Part shown: piece after piece, positions 5,627-11,552 of the stretch
Position numbering within the stretch: position 1 is the first letter of the stretch
How the letters are laid out: each line of letters opens with the position of its first letter
Source: Microcaldota archaeon
GTDB taxonomy: Archaea > Micrarchaeota > Micrarchaeia > Micrarchaeales > Micrarchaeaceae
Reading direction: 5' to 3'
DNA length: 11,582 nt
NCBI GenBank assembly: GCA_021800135.1
Contig: JAJYZH010000011.1
Span: 1 to 11,582 of the forward strand
The notes under the pieces: model-generated
What the model saw: only the letters and a program-made list of their open reading frames with translations
Databases searched by the model: none
Told to the model about the DNA's origin: nothing
Program-made: the position numbers and the translations under genes

Positions 5627-6652
5627 TCAGACGCTTTCTATGCCTTTCAGGAAGTCCAGGCCTGTTTCGGAAACGCGCGTTGGGGAGTACTTTGCAGTCC
5701 CGAACCTTGGCGTTACCCCGGTGACTATTGACATTACACGTATTTCATCCTTCATCTCAGGTACTAGCCTGGCACCGAATATCACATTAGCCTTTTCGTC
5801 TAGGCCTTCCGTGACCCCTGCGCCTACCCTTGTTGCTTCTTCTATTGATAGCGAGAGTCCGCCGGCAACGTGCACCATCGCGTTCTTTGCCCCTTCGTAA
5901 TCTACATCAAGCATGGGGTGCGTTACCGTAGACTTTATAGCCTTTTCAACCCGGTCAGTCCCTGCGCCGTATCCTATGTTTATCACTGAAGTGCCCGCAT
6001 CCCTTAGTACAGACCGTACATCTGCAAAGTCCAGGTTTATCAGGCTCGGAAGCATTACGGTGTCAGATATTCCCTTTACCGCGCCCATTGCAACGCTGTC
6101 TATTATGTCGAAAGCTTTCTCTATCTGCAGATTCGGAGCGTAGCTGAGCAGCCTGTCGTTCTCTATAACTATTGTGGAGTCGGCATTCTTGTATAGCTGC
6201 TGCAGTCCCCAGTCTGCCTTCTGCTTCCTTATCCTTTCAAGTGAGAACGGATATGTAACGAAAGCCACAACAAGGGATCCCTGTTCGCGCGCCAACTGTG
6301 CGATCACGGGTGCCGAGCCGGTTCCGGTTCCGCCTCCCATTCCTGCGCAGAGGAAGATCATGTCGTAGCCGCTTATCACTTCGCTTATCTCGGCCCTGCT
6401 TGCATCGGCAGCCTTTGCCGCTACCTCCGGATACCCTCCCGCACCCATTCCGCGCGTTATCTCCCTGCCGATTAAGAGCTTTTTGTCCGCGCCTATCATG
6501 TTCAGGTGCTTCGCGTCGGTATTGATTGCTATCGTAGTCGCGCTTTTGATGCCTCTCGTATGAAGTTTGTTGACAAGGTTGCTGCCCTGTCCTCCTGCTC
6601 CCACTACCGCGATTCTTGCGGTAAACTCATCGGTCGCCACAGTTTCCACCAC
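5627..6652 (-). CDS. Cell-division GTPase FtsZ (second paralogue, FtsZ2-leaning)
   Basis: A 341-residue tubulin-like GTPase that polymerises into the division ring. Visible elements are the N-terminal nucleotide loop VGAGGQGSN (17-25), NTDAKHL, the tubulin signature GGGTGTG (106-112), NDRLLSYAPNL, and the T7 synergy loop N206-L-D-F-A-D211, which completes GTPase activity across subunits. NDRLLSYA and AVKGISDTV recall archaeal FtsZ2, while GAGGYPE recalls FtsZ1, so the subgroup is tentative. The C-terminus carries a short tail (RVSETGLDFLKGIESV) that could be a partner-binding peptide. The GTG start at 6652 shares its G with the TAG of the upstream ftsZ, which implies coupled translation. GTG codons at 6649 and 6640 are alternative starts; the SD is unclear. 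Confidence 0.94.
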   Translation of the reverse strand: MVETVATDEFTARIAVVGAGGQGSNLVNKLHTRGIKSATTIAINTDAKHLNMIGADKKLLIGREITRGMGAGGYPEVAAKAADASRAEISEVISGYDMIFLCAGMGGGTGTGSAPVIAQLAREQGSLVVAFVTYPFSLERIRKQKADWGLQQLYKNADSTIVIENDRLLSYAPNLQIEKAFDIIDSVAMGAVKGISDTVMLPSLINLDFADVRSVLRDAGTSVINIGYGAGTDRVEKAIKSTVTHPMLDVDYEGAKNAMVHVAGGLSLSIEEATRVGAGVTEGLDEKANVIFGARLVPEMKDEIRVMSIVTGVTPRFGTAKYSPTRVSETGLDFLKGIESV

Positions 6653-7695
6653 TAAATAGTTTCCAAGTCGCCGTAGGTCTGTTTCTGTTTTTCTTCCATC
6701 CTTCCTACTATGCTTGAGCCTTTTATGCCAGTCACTATCGCAACTATCTCAAGCTGCTCGTCATAGCCTGGAATTATTCTTGCTCCCCACTTTATGTTCG
6801 CCTTGGGGTCCATCCTTTCGGTTATGATCTCACCGGCTTTTATCGCGTCCCCTATTGTCAGGGAAGCGCCCCCGGATATGTGGATCAATGCACCGGATGC
6901 ACCTTCGTAATCCACGTCAAGCAGCTTGTTCTTGAGGACAGCTTCAGATGCCACGTTTACCTTGTCGTTGCCCTTCCCTATTCCGACAGAGATGAAGCCT
7001 ACATCACCATTTGCCATTATAGACCTCACATCGGCGAAGTCTATATTGATCAGGCTTGGCTGCGTTATTGTCCAGACAAGTCCGCCTATGGCCTTTGCCA
7101 CAACTTCGTCCGCCAGGGCGAATGCGTCGTTCATAGGCAGGTTCGGCACCAGCTTAACCAGCCTGTTGTTGTCCAGGATTATCACGCTGTTGCAGAACTT
7201 TCTCATCTCCTGTATTCCCTCTTCTGCTTTGACCTTCCTTACCCTTTCAAGGTCGAACGGATATGTCACCATCGATATTACGATAGCGCCCTGTTCGCGC
7301 GCAATCTGTGCGGCCACAGGTGCTGCGCCGGTTCCTGTTCCGCCTCCCATTCCTGCGCACAGGAACACAAGCTGCGCCCCTGAAAAAACGTCTTCGAGTA
7401 ATTGCCTGTCGACTTCAGCTGCCTTTGTTCCGATCTTAGGATCCCCACCTGCTCCGAGCCCTTTGGTTATGGTCCTCCCAATAAGCACTTTCTTTATTCT
7501 GTCGTCGATTATCTTGAAGTGCTGGGCATCGGTGTTGACTGCAATGAATTCGGTGCCTTTCACTCCCGACTTTACAAGCCGGTTTACTATGTTGCACCCT
7601 GCACCTCCGAACCCAACTGTAACAATCTTTATTTCAGAAGAGCTAAACGACTCTTCACTCTTTTGTCCCAATACGTCGCTGACGAGGTCGCTCAT
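6652..7695 (-). CDS. ftsZ1: Cell-division GTPase FtsZ (first paralogue, FtsZ1-leaning)
   Basis: A 347-residue FtsZ. After a serine-rich N-terminal arm (1-20) come the nucleotide loop VGFGGAGCN (27-35), NTDAQHF, GGGTGTG (117-123), NNRLVKLVPNLPMNDAFALADEV, and the T7 loop N217-I-D-F-A-D222. All residues needed for GTP binding and hydrolysis appear present. The NNRL...VPNLP region is typical of archaeal FtsZ1, the paralogue that drives ring assembly and is the known SepF partner. The stretch IGGLVWTIT (203-211) differs from the more usual VKGITETI. GGCG lies five bases before ATG 7695, and a TATA box at 7728 serves the pair. The short tail (RMEEKQKQTYGDLETI) differs from that of the second paralogue. 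Confidence 0.95.
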   Translation of the reverse strand: MSDLVSDVLGQKSEESFSSSEIKIVTVGFGGAGCNIVNRLVKSGVKGTEFIAVNTDAQHFKIIDDRIKKVLIGRTITKGLGAGGDPKIGTKAAEVDRQLLEDVFSGAQLVFLCAGMGGGTGTGAAPVAAQIAREQGAIVISMVTYPFDLERVRKVKAEEGIQEMRKFCNSVIILDNNRLVKLVPNLPMNDAFALADEVVAKAIGGLVWTITQPSLINIDFADVRSIMANGDVGFISVGIGKGNDKVNVASEAVLKNKLLDVDYEGASGALIHISGGASLTIGDAIKAGEIITERMDPKANIKWGARIIPGYDEQLEIVAIVTGIKGSSIVGRMEEKQKQTYGDLETI

Positions 7696-7727
7696 CTAAT
7701 CGCCTACGGAAAGATGACCTGAGAAAG

Positions 7728-7734
7728 TTTAAAA
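7728..7734 (-). promoter_or_regulatory. Proximal TATA box of the ftsZ pair
   Basis: TTTTAAA on the minus strand, centred at 7731, predicts transcription from about 7705. That gives a leader of about 10 bases that still includes the GGCG SD. Confidence 0.5.
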
Positions 7735-7770
7735 GCCTTATGTAAACGAGGGAATATATGGTAGTTTGTA

Positions 7771-7782
7771 ACTTTATATACC
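7771..7782. promoter_or_regulatory. Second TATA-like element in the ftsZ upstream region
   Basis: ACTTTATATACC is a good TATA box on the plus strand, yet no plus-strand gene follows it. On the minus strand it reads GGTATATAAAGT and would start a longer ftsZ leader near 7750. It may be a distal ftsZ promoter or may drive a short RNA. Confidence 0.4.
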
Positions 7783-7823
7783 GCTTATTGTATCTGGATA
7801 AATAGACGTTTACTTGATTACAC

Positions 7824-7863
7824 TTTCCTATACTGAAAATTTTGTGTAAAAAATAGGAAAAAA
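7824..7863 (-). terminator. Inverted repeat with T-rich tract after the surface-protein gene
   Basis: Directly after the TGA stop the minus strand runs through TTTTTT and CCTATTTTTT. TTTCCTAT (7824-7831) and ATAGGAAA (7853-7860) form an 8-bp stem around a 21-base AT-rich loop. This most likely ends the surface-protein transcript ahead of the ftsZ promoter region. Confidence 0.5.
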
Positions 7864-8493
7864 TCACTTGCTGGCAGAATAGTTGCCGAGTACGCTTCCC
7901 GACTCGCTCAGCACTATGTATTCCGAATAATGCGCATTCGTGGCCGTGTAGTTGACGAGCCAGACGTCTGTGAAATTCTCGCTGAGAGGAGTCGATGAGG
8001 AATTTAGTGCGGAGAAGTAGTGGGCTTTGGCGATGGTGTTGTCGTATCCGAAGAAGTAAACATACGATGAAGCATAAGATGATACGTTAGTGGCCCGGGC
8101 TACAGCAATCTGCGGCAGGCTTATTACGTACGAGGGTGCGGAGGATATGCCGTATATCCTGCAGCCAGTAGTATAAAGGTCGTATATGTTTGAGAGAAGC
8201 GTCATCGCGGGGTAGTCGTATCCCTCTATCAGGACAGTCGGACAGGCGCGTGTCCCGTTGTAAACCAGGCCCACTATCACGTTCCAGCTACCCTTTGCGA
8301 GTGTTGAAGGCGAGACGTTGATTATGCTTATGCTTACGTTTGGATTCTGCTGCTTCAGATCGCTTATCACATATGATTCCGCCTGTTTCTCTGTCACTGC
8401 TGAAGAGGAAAAGTGTTGCAGCAGCACGAATAGCAGCGCTCCTATGAGTATAATAACCACGATTGCAACAGTCACTTTGGCAAACAGGTCCAT
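7864..8493 (-). CDS. Single-pass membrane-anchored protein with many N-glycosylation sequons
   Basis: I do not recognise this 209-residue protein. Residues about 7-27 form one hydrophobic helix (VTVAIVVIILIGALLFVLLQ) after a very short N-terminus. The remaining 180 residues look extracytoplasmic: rich in S, T, Y and N, and carrying eight N-x-S/T sequons (N52, N59, N79, N136, N164, N173, N181, N204). The two cysteines, C84 and C111, could form a disulfide. No catalytic motif is evident. ATG 8493 lies 27 bases from the TATA centre, so the mRNA is probably leaderless. It is a stand-alone gene with its own promoter and a T-rich terminator. An uncharacterised envelope protein is the safest label. 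Confidence 0.75.
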   Translation of the reverse strand: MDLFAKVTVAIVVIILIGALLFVLLQHFSSSAVTEKQAESYVISDLKQQNPNVSISIINVSPSTLAKGSWNVIVGLVYNGTRACPTVLIEGYDYPAMTLLSNIYDLYTTGCRIYGISSAPSYVISLPQIAVARATNVSSYASSYVYFFGYDNTIAKAHYFSALNSSSTPLSENFTDVWLVNYTATNAHYSEYIVLSESGSVLGNYSASK

Positions 8494-8516
8494 ACTTAGG
8501 CCTTGCCTGATAAGAA

Positions 8517-8523
8517 ATTTATA
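8517..8523 (-). promoter_or_regulatory. TATA box for a leaderless transcript
   Basis: TATAAAT on the minus strand is centred at 8520, about 27 bases before ATG 8493. That places transcription at the start codon. The 8494-8516 stretch has no SD at the usual distance, which agrees. Confidence 0.6.
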
Positions 8524-8560
8524 GGTATCGAAGAAACGGATAGTGGCTATGCCAGCAGAC

Positions 8561-9457
8561 TTACTCCTTTGACAGGAAGAGCAGTACCGCTTTCGCGAGC
8601 AGCATCTTGTTCTTTGCCTGCTCCCATACTATGCTCTTAGGTCCGTCAAGGACCTCTGAAGTTATCTCCTCTCCCCTATGCGCGGGCAGGCAATGCATTA
8701 CCTGTACATCTGGCTTGGCATACTCAAGCATCTTGGTATTGACTTGGTATGGCGCGAAAAGCTTCTTTCTCTTCTCGGCATCAGCTTCCTGGCCCATGCT
8801 TATAAAAGTGTCCGTGTACACTATGTCCGCATCCTCCAATGCTTCCTTTATGTCGTCGTAAGTGTCTATCTTTCCGTATTCCCTTGACTTGGTGAAGTAG
8901 AAACTTTCTGGCAGGTAGCCTTTTGGCCCAAGAAGCGCAACCTCCATGCCGAGCTTCACCGCGGTAAGCATTAGCGAATTTGCAGTGTTGGCTGCTATGT
9001 CCCCGGCAAACACAAGCTTCAGATTCTTTAGATTCTTCCTGGCCCATCTCATCGTGTATACGTCTACAAGAGCCTGGGTCGGATGCTCCAGGTCAGTCAG
9101 GCCGTTTATAACCGGGATGCTGGAATTGCTGGCAAGTTCAAGTATGTCGTTATGGCTGTACAGTCTTGCCACTATGAAGTCGCAGTAACTGCTCAGCATC
9201 CTTGCAGTATCAGCGAAGGTCTCTCCGCGCTTCAGCTGCGAAGACTGTGCGTCTATATAGACGGAATTTCCGCCAAGCTGGGCTATGGCAGCTTCAAAAG
9301 AGACCCTGGTCCTAGTGGACGGCTTCTGGAAAAGCAGGGCTTGCACAGCATGCTCCTTAAGCGTCAGTTCCTCTTTTCCCTCCTTTATCGAATCCGCAAT
9401 CGAAAATATCTCGAGGATCTGCTCCTTTGACAGGTCGTCAGAGCTTATTAGGTTCAT
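8561..9457 (-). CDS. argF: Ornithine carbamoyltransferase
   Basis: A 298-residue cytosolic transferase that joins carbamoyl phosphate and ornithine to give citrulline, or runs in reverse in arginine breakdown. The carbamoyl-phosphate site is S47-T-R-T-R51 with H125-P-T-Q128. The ornithine side shows GDIAANTANSL (N157), D216-T-F-I-S220-M-G and H255-C-L-P258. These favour ornithine over aspartate as substrate, and the length is slightly short but complete. ATG 9457 abuts the TAA of the upstream gene and has GGTG five bases before it. No other arginine gene is in the window, so the direction of the reaction cannot be told. A related carbamoyltransferase with another substrate is possible but less likely. 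Confidence 0.93.
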   Translation of the reverse strand: MNLISSDDLSKEQILEIFSIADSIKEGKEELTLKEHAVQALLFQKPSTRTRVSFEAAIAQLGGNSVYIDAQSSQLKRGETFADTARMLSSYCDFIVARLYSHNDILELASNSSIPVINGLTDLEHPTQALVDVYTMRWARKNLKNLKLVFAGDIAANTANSLMLTAVKLGMEVALLGPKGYLPESFYFTKSREYGKIDTYDDIKEALEDADIVYTDTFISMGQEADAEKRKKLFAPYQVNTKMLEYAKPDVQVMHCLPAHRGEEITSEVLDGPKSIVWEQAKNKMLLAKAVLLFLSKE

Positions 9458-9835
9458 TTATCCACCCAAGATCATTCCAATTCCGTAATTGCCTTTCGAT
9501 TCCTCCTCGTTTATTATGCTTATAACCTTCTTTTCCGATTCCTCGTCGAGCCTCTTTATGCCGGTTATCTCCTTCTTCAGCTTCTCCTCCGCATCCTTGA
9601 AAAACTCTTCTCCTGCCTTCAGATAAAGGTAGTATTTTTTTGCATCCATGCCAAGTGACGATCCGTCCTTCAGCACGTAGCTCTGCCTTGCGAATATTAT
9701 GTTGGCATACCTGTCGTTCCTTACCTGTTCTATCTGTTCAGAGGTAAGGCTTTTGTCCAGATAGGGGTCGTACTCCATAAGCCTCTTGAGCTTCTCGTGG
9801 TCCCCCTTATCGCATTCGTAGACCCGTTCTGCCAT
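9458..9835 (-). CDS. Unrecognised small soluble protein between S8e and argF
   Basis: I cannot name this family. The 125-residue product is highly charged and predicted helical. It contains DPYLDKSLTSEQIEQVRNDR, then ANIIFARQSYVLKDGSSLGMDAKKYYLYLKAGEEFF, and a long K/E helix (about 80-112). It ends in a glycine-rich NYGIGMILGG. There is no signal peptide, membrane segment, cysteine pair or nucleotide-binding motif. ATG 9835 has AGTG six bases upstream; an in-frame GTG at 9844 would add three residues. It lies 12 bases after the S8e stop and abuts argF, so it is clearly co-transcribed. Its orderly composition and tight operon placement argue that it is real. A helper role near the ribosome is only a guess from context. 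Confidence 0.75.
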   Translation of the reverse strand: MAERVYECDKGDHEKLKRLMEYDPYLDKSLTSEQIEQVRNDRYANIIFARQSYVLKDGSSLGMDAKKYYLYLKAGEEFFKDAEEKLKKEITGIKRLDEESEKKVISIINEEESKGNYGIGMILGG

Positions 9836-9847
9836 CCCATTCACTTT

Positions 9848-10243
9848 TTAACCCATGATCTTGGCGTTTACCGTACCTTCCCGCCCTGGCCGGTTTATCA
9901 CAACCGCCTTGCCGAGTTCTGTATCTATTACGGCACCTTTTGTGATTATGCCTTGCCTTGCGAAGTTCCTGTTGTCCTTCGATTCCATTACCGATTTTAT
10001 TTTCGCCTTCTTGTATCCTTCTTTAGTAAGTACATTGGCAAAGGCTATTTTGCTGGTCCTTTGCGCTACAGCGCCGCCCCTCCTCCTGGTACTTCTAACA
10101 TCGTTTTCCTGCCCGACTCGGGTAGCTGAGAAGTAGTTCCCTATTTCGCTTCGCCTCTTGTCCCTGAACTTTATTTTCTTCTTCCCGTTGCCGGCACTCT
10201 TTGTTTTCGATTTTGCGCTGAACTGCTTTCCAAATTGGCTCAT
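9848..10243 (-). CDS. rps8e: 30S ribosomal protein S8e
   Basis: A 131-residue small-subunit protein. The basic N-terminus (about 1-35, ending KFRDKRRSEIG) is followed by TRVGQENDVRSTRRRGG. The conserved core holds KIAFANVL, NFARQGIITKGAVIDTELGKAVVINRPGREGTVNAKI. The frame is open upstream to 10330, but ATG 10243 gives the family N-terminus and has AGGTG seven bases before it; the upstream codons cover the promoter. It leads the operon with the unrecognised protein and argF. Confidence 0.93.
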   Translation of the reverse strand: MSQFGKQFSAKSKTKSAGNGKKKIKFRDKRRSEIGNYFSATRVGQENDVRSTRRRGGAVAQRTSKIAFANVLTKEGYKKAKIKSVMESKDNRNFARQGIITKGAVIDTELGKAVVINRPGREGTVNAKIMG

Positions 10244-10264
10244 AAATTTACACCTGTTACCCGT

Positions 10265-10296
10265 GATAAAATAGAATACAGGATATCTGGATATAT
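10265..10296 (-). promoter_or_regulatory. Candidate S8e promoter region with two TATA-like elements
   Basis: Two AT-rich elements compete. ATATAT (10291-10296) would start transcription near 10268 and keep the AGGTG SD in the leader. CTATTTTATC (10265-10274) would give a leaderless message. The first is preferred because an SD is present. Confidence 0.4.
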
Positions 10297-10327
10297 GACT
10301 TTGACAAGGATTATAATACTTTTTGTT

Positions 10328-10398
10328 CATGCATTGGAAGAATGTATGGGTGTGGATTCCAGCTTCATGAAATATGCTCTGCGTTATTTGTGGAATCC
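10328..10398 (-). other. Two hairpins spanning the 3' end of the membrane-protein gene
   Basis: CATGCATT (10328-10335) pairs with AATGTATG (10341-10348) over loop GGAAG, with one G-U pair. GGATTCCA (10354-10361) pairs perfectly with TGGAATCC (10391-10398), and an internal AAATA/TATTT (10370-10374, 10385-10389) lengthens the second stem. The gene's stop codon (10384-10386) lies inside the second hairpin. No T tract follows on the minus strand, so this is not a standard terminator. A structured 3' end or processing site is possible. Confidence 0.45.
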
Positions 10399-10785
10399 GA
10401 GCCTTTCAAATTCCACCCCGGTCCTATATATAAATAATGCTGCATTTCCCCACACAATAAAGAGCCAGAAGGGCACGCCGAAAAAGTCTGACAGCCCGTA
10501 TGACCAAACCCCGCCGCTTACTGCAAATATCTCAGCTATCACGCCCAAAAAGCAGGCCAAGGCGAATATAGGTACCAGTATAGGGGATCTGTAATAGGCG
10601 AAAAATGCTATGGCAAGCACAACCAACAGAAAGGTAGTCAGCGCTATTTCCCTATAAAAGATTACAACGAACAGCAGTGTAAGAAAAGCGAATATTCCGT
10701 TGAATGCCATGTTTCTGGCTTCCTTTCTAATGCGCTTGATTTCCAGGCCTTTTTTGCCCATCGGGATACCAGCATTCTTGGGCAT
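10384..10785 (-). CDS. Small four-helix integral membrane protein of unknown function
   Basis: A 133-residue protein with a basic cytoplasmic start (1-25, KKGLEIKRIRKEARN) and four hydrophobic segments at about 27-43, 47-64, 68-88 and 101-120. A distinctive motif runs W94-S-Y96-G-L-S-D, then FFGVPFWLFIVWGNAALF (101-118), with E85 inside the third helix. The conserved-looking W, P and G pattern suggests a real family, but I cannot name it. ATG 10785 has GAGGT upstream. It follows the parvulin gene by 32 bases on the same strand and is probably co-transcribed. Its stop codon lies inside a long inverted repeat. Confidence 0.72.
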   Translation of the reverse strand: MPKNAGIPMGKKGLEIKRIRKEARNMAFNGIFAFLTLLFVVIFYREIALTTFLLVVLAIAFFAYYRSPILVPIFALACFLGVIAEIFAVSGGVWSYGLSDFFGVPFWLFIVWGNAALFIYRTGVEFERLGFHK

Positions 10786-10817
10786 TTCGCATTACCTCAT
10801 TTGCAATATCTACACGT

Positions 10818-11093
10818 CTATTCCAATCGCATTATTATATGGTAGCCGAACCTTGTCTTGACTAGCCCTGATACTTGGCCTTTCTCAAGCTTGAAGGCAG
10901 CGTCCTCGAACTCCTTTACCATAACACCCCTTCCGAAGTAGCCGAGGTCTCCACCGCGCTTCCTCGTTCCGTCCATCGAGTATTCACCAGCAAGTTTCGC
11001 GAAGCTTTCGCCTTTGCTGAGCTTGTCCAGAACTTCCTGTGCAGTAGACATCTTTTCCACGAGTATGTGCGCGCACCTTATTTTATCTGCCAT
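10818..11093 (-). CDS. Parvulin-type peptidyl-prolyl isomerase (PpiC-like)
   Basis: A 91-residue stand-alone rotamase domain with no signal peptide, so it should act in the cytosol as a proline isomerase. Signatures in order are AHILVEK (8-14, with H9), the helix with LAGEYSMDG, RKRGGDLGYFGRGVMVKEFEDAAF, and VKTRFGYHIIMRLE with H85. These match the single-domain parvulins of the PpiC group. ATG 11093 has GGTG five bases before it and a TATA box 40 bases away. It is the first gene of a two-gene unit with the membrane protein. With the FKBP at 218 it gives two unrelated isomerase families in one window. Confidence 0.92.
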   Translation of the reverse strand: MADKIRCAHILVEKMSTAQEVLDKLSKGESFAKLAGEYSMDGTRKRGGDLGYFGRGVMVKEFEDAAFKLEKGQVSGLVKTRFGYHIIMRLE

Positions 11094-11130
11094 ACTTACA
11101 CCACTATCTTGTCAAGATTTGTAGGCAGGG

Positions 11131-11137
11131 TATAAAA
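11131..11137 (-). promoter_or_regulatory. TATA box for the parvulin gene
   Basis: TTTTATA on the minus strand, centred at 11134, predicts transcription near 11108. That leaves a 15-base leader carrying GTGGTG, the SD of the parvulin gene. Confidence 0.55.
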
Positions 11138-11163
11138 TCCTTAGTATTGTGGTTATAGGAGAG

Positions 11164-11191
11164 GTGCAGATATTGCACGGCAGATTTTTAA
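11164..11191 (+). promoter_or_regulatory. Inverted repeat and TATA box upstream of the GNAT-like gene
   Basis: GTGCA (11164-11168) and TGCAC (11174-11178) flank GATAT just ahead of TTTTTAA (11185-11191). This TATA box would start transcription near 11215 and leave AAGGG as a possible SD before ATG 11224. The inverted repeat could be an activator or repressor site, or chance. A second AT-rich match (11198-11205) makes the TATA choice uncertain. Confidence 0.35.
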
Positions 11192-11223
11192 GTTATTATT
11201 AATATAGGGTATAAGAAGGGAAA

Positions 11224-11499
11224 ATGTACGGAGAGATAAAGAAGTCCGAAGGCAGGATATCCGTGAAGACCGAGCATGGGGAAGCGGAGCTTCTTTATCG
11301 GAAGGACAGTGATATTCTTGTTGTCTACCACGTTTTTACTCCGCCGGATGATAGGGGGCAGGGGATAGCGGAAAAGCTCGCTGATACGGTGGTTGATCTT
11401 GCAAAAAAGGAAGGGCTTAGGATAATTCCAGAGTGCAGCTATATGCAGGCATTCCTCAACAAACACAAAGAGTTAAAGAAATATGAGATGAAAGAATAA
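11224..11499 (+). CDS. Small GNAT-like N-acetyltransferase (YjdJ/NATD1 type)
   Basis: A 91-residue protein matching the minimal GNAT family (COG2388). Strands LLYRKDSDILVVYHVFTPP lead to the acetyl-CoA pyrophosphate loop R44-G-Q-G-I-A49, then helix EKLADTVVDLAKKEG and the closing strand RIIPECSYMQAFLNKH, which carries the typical cysteine (C71). The family is believed to transfer acetyl groups, but substrates are unproven. ATG 11224 gives the full domain. The gene diverges from the parvulin gene across a 130-base shared promoter region. A CTGCT/AGCAG inverted repeat after the stop (11501-11505, 11520-11524) could help end the transcript. Confidence 0.87.
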   Translation: MYGEIKKSEGRISVKTEHGEAELLYRKDSDILVVYHVFTPPDDRGQGIAEKLADTVVDLAKKEGLRIIPECSYMQAFLNKHKELKKYEMKE

Positions 11500-11530
11500 A
11501 CTGCTTTTACAGAATGCATAGCAGAAAGTC

Positions 11531-11549
11531 CCTATCCTTGAGATAGGAG
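11531..11549. repeat. Second copy of the 19-base hairpin core
   Basis: CCTATCCTTGAGATAGGAG is the exact reverse complement of 29-47. CCTATC and GATAGG form a 6-bp stem over loop CTTGA. The outer arms of the first copy are absent here, so only the core is shared. It sits between the GNAT-like gene and a possible new start codon at 11553. Confidence 0.7.
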
Positions 11550-11552
11550 AGG

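Noticed and set aside
6926..7699. 257-codon plus-strand frame opposite ftsZ1
   Set aside because: It mirrors ftsZ1 codons and resembles no protein; long antisense frames are common over conserved GC-balanced genes.
10244..10330. N-terminal extension of S8e by 29 residues
   Set aside because: The extension covers the promoter region and SD, and S8e proteins normally start near MSQFGKQFSAKS-like sequence.
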